64,000 nucleotides of DNA from Candidatus Poseidonia sp. (GTDB lineage Archaea; Thermoplasmatota; Poseidoniia; Poseidoniales; Poseidoniaceae): contig JAURAI010000002.1 of the NCBI GenBank assembly GCA_030829545.1, positions 62,001 through 126,000 on the forward strand, given 5' to 3'. Positions within the stretch are counted from its first letter, which is position 1. Each line of letters begins with the position of its first letter. A program made the translations under genes and the position numbers. A model generated the notes under the pieces. It ran no database searches, was not told the origin of the DNA, and worked only from the letters and a program-made list of their open reading frames with translations. Positions 60,514 to 64,000 of the stretch are shown here, in pieces.

Positions 60514-61883
60514 GGCGATACACGCTCCAGGACCGTGAGCGTGACCTCGTCATCAATGCGGGTGAATTCTACGAGGTCACCGTTGTTGACCTCCTGACAA
60601 GGATCGAGGTCAAAGCCGTGGCCATAGGGCACGTCAAGCAGCGAGCAAGCAGGGAGTGTGAGGGCACAGACGTCCCGATTCACAATGGCTTTGGGTCCTT
60701 TCCCAGTGTACAGCAACCCCATCAAAACATACGGCGCAACCGTTGAACCGGAGCCTTTGGGATAGATGAGCACGGTATCTTGAATCGCTTCTCCATCCAA
60801 GGGATGACCTGGCTCTTCAATCACGCCCGTGTCCCTGTTGACATATCCGAGGTAGGTGATGGGCACGTCACTGACCATGGCTCGACCCTTGATCGAAAAA
60901 TCGCTTTGTGAGTTCAAGCCAGCACCTTTCAACGTGGCATCTCCATCACGGTGTGTTTTGCTGGAGGCATGTTGGGGTTGGGCTTTGACGCTGAGTTTCG
61001 GACGTGGCCCCGCACTTCGCTCAGGGTCAAATGCATGGGCGACACAATCAGCAATGGGCATCACGCTTGTGGGGAGTCGATTCAAACCGCTGGTAAGGTA
61101 ATGTTCAGCCTTCAGGGAGTTGGTCAGCAAGTGGTTGTATTTTTCACGGTTGTAAGGCGTTACTTCAGGGCACGTATCCTTGAGAAGAACCGCCCCTGCT
61201 TCCTCGAGCATCGCAATCGAACCGTCGGCTACGGCGAGGTCGTAATTCTCGCCACTGGTGAATACCCACAGGCGCTGGTCTGGAATTCGCATGCCCATTT
61301 CCATGTGCCCTCGTACGGCAGCAGCCGTTATGCGAATCTCTTCGAGGCTGGCTTGAGGACAGCCTACGACCACCAAATCCACCTGCCCTGTTGGAGCCAA
61401 ATCTTCGTAACGCTGTGCTAAATCCTCGGCTGTAAAGGTGAGGTCACCTTGCCAACCGCCTGCTGGAGGACTGTACGTGCCATCAACACGCTCTAGAGGT
61501 GGCGTTTGGGTATGACCTTCTGCCCAAAGCATGGCGCAACCGTAATTGGCGGCAGCAGCGGTCAACGCCTTCTTTGAAGCGAAACTGATGTAGTCAGGCA
61601 GGCCCGTGATGAAGGGCATTGGGCCGTAGGGCGTGGACCACTCAGGACGCACCTGCTTGCCAATCCAGTCACCCAAAATTGACCAGTCAGCCAGATGGGT
61701 GAGCTTGCAGTCCACGTGAACCAAGATATTTGGCACTCGGTTCTGCTCCAAATGCAAGCCCCATTCAGGAGCATAGCCCGTGAGTGCCGTTGCCAAGGCA
61801 GACAGTCCGGATTCCCGATTGGTGATGAGTGAAGTCCAGGTATTGGAGAAACAAACTGCATTGGATTCTGCCCATGAAGCCAT
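60510..61883 (-). CDS. Aconitase-X (phosphomevalonate dehydratase-type), catalytic remainder plus swivel domain, after an in-frame TAA
   Basis: 457 residues from ATG 61883 (MASWAESNAV), in the same frame as the preceding N-terminal fragment. The AcnX catalytic part is clear: WAESNAVCFSNTW, TNRESGLSALATALTGYAPEWGLHL, VGCPQASLEEIRI. The C-terminal ~130 residues are an AcnX swivel domain (PITYLGYVNRDTGVIEEPGHPLDG, KGSGSTVAPYVLMGLLYTG, AIVNRDVCALTLPACSLLDV), usually a separate small subunit in archaea. The family includes phosphomevalonate dehydratase of the archaeal mevalonate pathway and hydroxyproline dehydratases. A GAGGT 4 bases before the ATG could allow re-initiation. Ends overlapping the epimerase. 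Confidence 0.8.
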   Translation of the reverse strand: MASWAESNAVCFSNTWTSLITNRESGLSALATALTGYAPEWGLHLEQNRVPNILVHVDCKLTHLADWSILGDWIGKQVRPEWSTPYGPMPFITGLPDYISFASKKALTAAAANYGCAMLWAEGHTQTPPLERVDGTYSPPAGGWQGDLTFTAEDLAQRYEDLAPTGQVDLVVVGCPQASLEEIRITAAAVRGHMEMGMRIPDQRLWVFTSGENYDLAVADGSIAMLEEAGAVLLKDTCPEVTPYNREKYNHLLTNSLKAEHYLTSGLNRLPTSVMPIADCVAHAFDPERSAGPRPKLSVKAQPQHASSKTHRDGDATLKGAGLNSQSDFSIKGRAMVSDVPITYLGYVNRDTGVIEEPGHPLDGEAIQDTVLIYPKGSGSTVAPYVLMGLLYTGKGPKAIVNRDVCALTLPACSLLDVPYGHGFDLDPCQEVNNGDLVEFTRIDDEVTLTVLERVSP

Positions 61884-61910
61884 ACCAACCTCTGATTCAA
61901 GCCCTCGGTC

Positions 61911-61913
61911 TTA
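61911..61913 (-). other. In-frame TAA interrupting aconitase-X
   Basis: The minus strand reads TGT ACA CCT TAA GAC CGA GGG CTT. The codon lies where the family has Tyr (TAC or TAT, one base away). The frames on both sides are the same (61883 and 62309 differ by 426, a multiple of 3), so this is a nonsense codon and not a frameshift. Confidence 0.75.
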
Positions 61914-62309
61914 AGGTGTACAGGACAAGGTTCCATCGATGCCCAATCGCTCATAGGCTTGTACAATCTCAAATTGCTGCTCGAGGAAATCAGGCCATTG
62001 AATGTCCATTTCTTCCATTTTTTCTCGGTCACAACCCGCGGAATTCAGCGTAGTAGGAATGACAACCTGCCCGTCATCATCGGCTGATAAATCGGAGAGG
62101 AAACGGCGTAAACCGTGGCCACCGGTGATGACCGAAACGCCCGAGACGTGAGCGTGAACTACTTCGATGAAGCCGTCGGCTTGCGCCGTGTAGGCAAGGT
62201 CGACAACCAAACGTGCTGCCTTTTGACGAGTAACACCTTCTTCGCCGCGAAGTTGGGCGAGCAAGCGACTCGGTGTCTCCATGATTTTTGCCACAACACG
62301 AAGCCTCAT
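61911..62309 (-). CDS. Aconitase-X N-terminal fragment ending at an in-frame TAA
   Basis: 132 residues from ATG 62309, which has GAGGGGTGA at 62315-62323 upstream. They match the start of AcnX: KAARLVVDLAYTAQADG, VVHAHVSGVSVITGGHG, VVIPTTLNSAGCDREKMEEM, and the end IDGTLSCTP. In intact AcnX the Cys-Thr-Pro is followed by Tyr, then a short loop to the AWAES motif; here the Tyr codon is TAA. The next sense codons after it (D R G L E S E V G M) run straight into the downstream fragment without any frame change. Either a split gene, a pseudogene, a sequencing error or a rare readthrough case. Confidence 0.78.
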   Translation of the reverse strand: MRLRVVAKIMETPSRLLAQLRGEEGVTRQKAARLVVDLAYTAQADGFIEVVHAHVSGVSVITGGHGLRRFLSDLSADDDGQVVIPTTLNSAGCDREKMEEMDIQWPDFLEQQFEIVQAYERLGIDGTLSCTP

Positions 62310-62387
62310 CAAGTCACCCCTCAACTTCTTCCACTTGACAGGGTGCAGGGAGAACTTTTCTAAGGGTTGAAGTGAAGAAGTACGTTC

Positions 62388-64000
62388 ATGTCAGAAGAAG
62401 ACAGAATTTGGAGTGAAGACACCCGTGAATCAGAGGAAGAACAGAATGAAGAAGGCCATGAACATCGTCACAATCGCTTGTTTTCAGCCTTGCAGGTCAT
62501 CGCCGTAGTTGTGGCCATGCTGCTTGCAGTGTACAACAATGCCCTCATCAAGGCGGAGGAAGAACAGGCGTTCGAAAGCCAACAAATGTTCATTGAAACC
62601 GAACCTTTTGGTCCACTCGCACCCTGCCATGAAGGAGGTATACATTTCAACCTTGGAACCGACACCAACCTGAACGGCGTTGTGGAAACCAACGAAGTGA
62701 CCTCAGACACCGTTCTCTGCCACGGCCTTCAAGGTCTCTCCGGACCACAAGGCCAACCTGGTATGGATGGCAATGAAGCCTCCATCCAACTGCTCACCTC
62801 ACAGACCCTGCCCCTCGGCCACGATTTCTGTCCCAGTGGCGGAACGAACATCTCGATGGGGCTGGATATCAACACCAATGAGGTGTTGGAGGAAGAAGAA
62901 ATCTCCAATTCGACCCTTCTGTGCAACGGAGTCATTGGAGCAAGCGGTAACAACGGTAGCGCAGGCATCGACGGCTCAAGCGGATATTCTGCCCTCGTGG
63001 ACAAAGTCCCCGCACCAAGCTACCTCTGCAGGGATGGCTTCGTCATTCAATTTGGCGTTGATGACGGCCGGGGCGAAGGAAGTGTCTCCAATGATGTGCT
63101 TGAAGAGGATGAGGTGCGTGAACGTCTCAATTTTTGTTTTGAGCCTCTGCGTTCAGAACGTTTCACTGATGTTTTTGATGGAGTCGCAGATTCAATGACC
63201 ACAGGATGCGATCAGGGACTCTGGCTGCCCAATGCAGAACAGTTTATCTTTTCAGCAAACGACGGACAGGTTGGTTGTGAATTATTTGTCAGCGATGGGG
63301 AGGTCAATACCACGGAACTTCTGCTCGACCTTCACCCGAACGGTGATGGCCTTCCCGGCCAATTCATCGGGTTGAACCACCTTGAGAGCCATCAAGGAGA
63401 CCTCATCTTTTTTGACGGAACCAACGGGGTTGACGGAAGAGCTCTGTGGGTGCATTCCACTGCTAACAACTCATCGTGGTCTTTGGGCGTGGTTGAATGG
63501 CACCAGCCAAAACCTTGGGCAGAGGGGCTCTTATTCACTCTGACCAACGGTGATTATGTCTGGACCAACGGCACGGCCTTGCTTCCATGGCATCATCATC
63601 CAATGTGGAACTCAAGCGTGCGTCAGCAGATTGCAACCTCCATCTCGCCCCTTACACACATCGGGCAAGCTTGGCTGCATGCTGATGAACACGCACTTTG
63701 GTTCAGCGCCCGTGATGGAAATGACGACGTTGAAGCCTATCGTATCACCATTCAAGGAACGATGACATCATGGTCGGTCAATCCCTTTGCGAATCTGGAA
63801 TTAACCCATCCCCTGAGTGATGGGGAGAACCTCCTCGCCATTGGAACGAAGGGGACTGCCAAGCAACTGCTTCGACTCAATGACAACGGAAGCAGCGAAT
63901 GGTTGCCCTCCCTTGCCCCCTCAATGGGCGACACGAAGATGGGAAAAGGCATGGGCTTGCACAAGATTGGGGACAATTTGGTATATGATGCTGAGGTGAG
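62388..64000 (+). CDS. Large secreted protein with Cys-framed DUF7151-like and ELWxxDGT-like repeats, 3' partial
   Basis: Open frame from ATG 62388 to the window end (537 codons visible). Residues 1-33 are acidic and polar, followed by one TM (~34-55, FSALQVIAVVVAMLLAVY). Three tandem modules with Cys at both ends follow (~80-265), with Gly-X-Y-like linkers between them: CHEGGIHFNLGTDTNLNG...LCHG, CPSGGTNISMGLDINTNE...LCNG, CRDGFVIQFGVDDGRGEG...NFCF. These look like the Cys-Gly-Gly..G.D.N..G.L family (DUF7151-like). The second half has FSANDGQVGCELFVSDGEVN and FFDGTNGVDGRALWVHST, similar to ELWxxDGT repeats. Probably an extracellular, N-terminally anchored protein. Divergent from aconitase-X; AAGTGAAGAAG precedes the start. 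Confidence 0.8.
   Translation, partial: MSEEDRIWSEDTRESEEEQNEEGHEHRHNRLFSALQVIAVVVAMLLAVYNNALIKAEEEQAFESQQMFIETEPFGPLAPCHEGGIHFNLGTDTNLNGVVETNEVTSDTVLCHGLQGLSGPQGQPGMDGNEASIQLLTSQTLPLGHDFCPSGGTNISMGLDINTNEVLEEEEISNSTLLCNGVIGASGNNGSAGIDGSSGYSALVDKVPAPSYLCRDGFVIQFGVDDGRGEGSVSNDVLEEDEVRERLNFCFEPLRSERFTDVFDGVADSMTTGCDQGLWLPNAEQFIFSANDGQVGCELFVSDGEVNTTELLLDLHPNGDGLPGQFIGLNHLESHQGDLIFFDGTNGVDGRALWVHSTANNSSWSLGVVEWHQPKPWAEGLLFTLTNGDYVWTNGTALLPWHHHPMWNSSVRQQIATSISPLTHIGQAWLHADEHALWFSARDGNDDVEAYRITIQGTMTSWSVNPFANLELTHPLSDGENLLAIGTKGTAKQLLRLNDNGSSEWLPSLAPSMGDTKMGKGMGLHKIGDNLVYDAEV

Noticed and set aside
61884-61910. Frameshift as the cause of the aconitase-X interruption
   Set aside because: Both fragments are in the same frame (62309 minus 61883 is divisible by 3) and homology continues across; a single TAA explains it.
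1-64000. CRISPR arrays, insertion sequences, integrases, rRNA genes
   Set aside because: No regularly spaced repeats, transposase or integrase motifs, terminal inverted repeats or rRNA-like sequence seen on reading the window.

Overview
The window looks like chromosome from a marine planktonic euryarchaeon, most probably Marine Group II (Candidatus Poseidoniales). The archaeal assignment rests on PolD small subunit, Pelota, Nob1, archaellum genes (ArlB/F/G/H/I/J), archaeal-type tRNAs and TATA-like promoters. The MGII assignment is an inference. It rests on the mix of archaeal information genes with bacterial-type metabolism (formate-THF ligase, PolX, NifU-like, pirin), very large secreted beta-helix/CARDB proteins, and a packed layout with many 4-nt stop/start overlaps. 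There are no insertion sequences, CRISPR arrays, rRNAs or phage modules.

Layout. 1-7546: housekeeping genes on + (flotillin fragment, fhs, pelA, a small orphan, pncC-like, polB/DP1), with tRNA-Val and a SerB-like HAD phosphatase on -. 7705-30631: a minus-strand cell-surface block. It holds a 4609-residue secreted protein ending in a type IV pilin-like module, a 1049-residue CARDB/FN3-like surface protein, and an ABC exporter pair whose 1531-residue permease carries a probable beta-propeller. 30656-43316: mixed short operons (MoaD/ThiS-like, tatA, nob1, VTT-family membrane protein, tRNA-Glu, peroxiredoxin, pirin, FMN reductase, glutaredoxin, esterase, lipoprotein, hppA, NifU-like, polX, nth). 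43323-57626: a minus-strand archaellum operon. In transcription order it is a 163-aa protein, a 1633-aa five-TM CARDB/NEW3-like protein, a 315-aa helical plus beta protein, two ArlB archaellins, a 285-aa orphan in the ArlCDE position, ArlF, ArlG, ArlH, ArlI, ArlJ and a small membrane protein. 57756-59536: Bcp peroxiredoxin, hexapeptide acyltransferase and flavin reductase-like genes on +. 59527-62309: a sugar-nucleotide epimerase and an aconitase-X enzyme interrupted by one in-frame TAA. 62388-64000: the start of a secreted protein with cysteine-framed repeats, running off the window.

The two places most likely to hold something undescribed are the archaellum operon and the giant surface protein. 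The operon opens with a large ectodomain protein and two partner proteins that are not standard Arl components, its ArlF carries an inserted GSGY-type beta module, and a cUUCGg hairpin sits right behind the archaellins. The giant protein's topology would put its C-terminal pilin module where a prepilin peptidase could release it. Functional statements come from reading motifs by eye; no searches were run.
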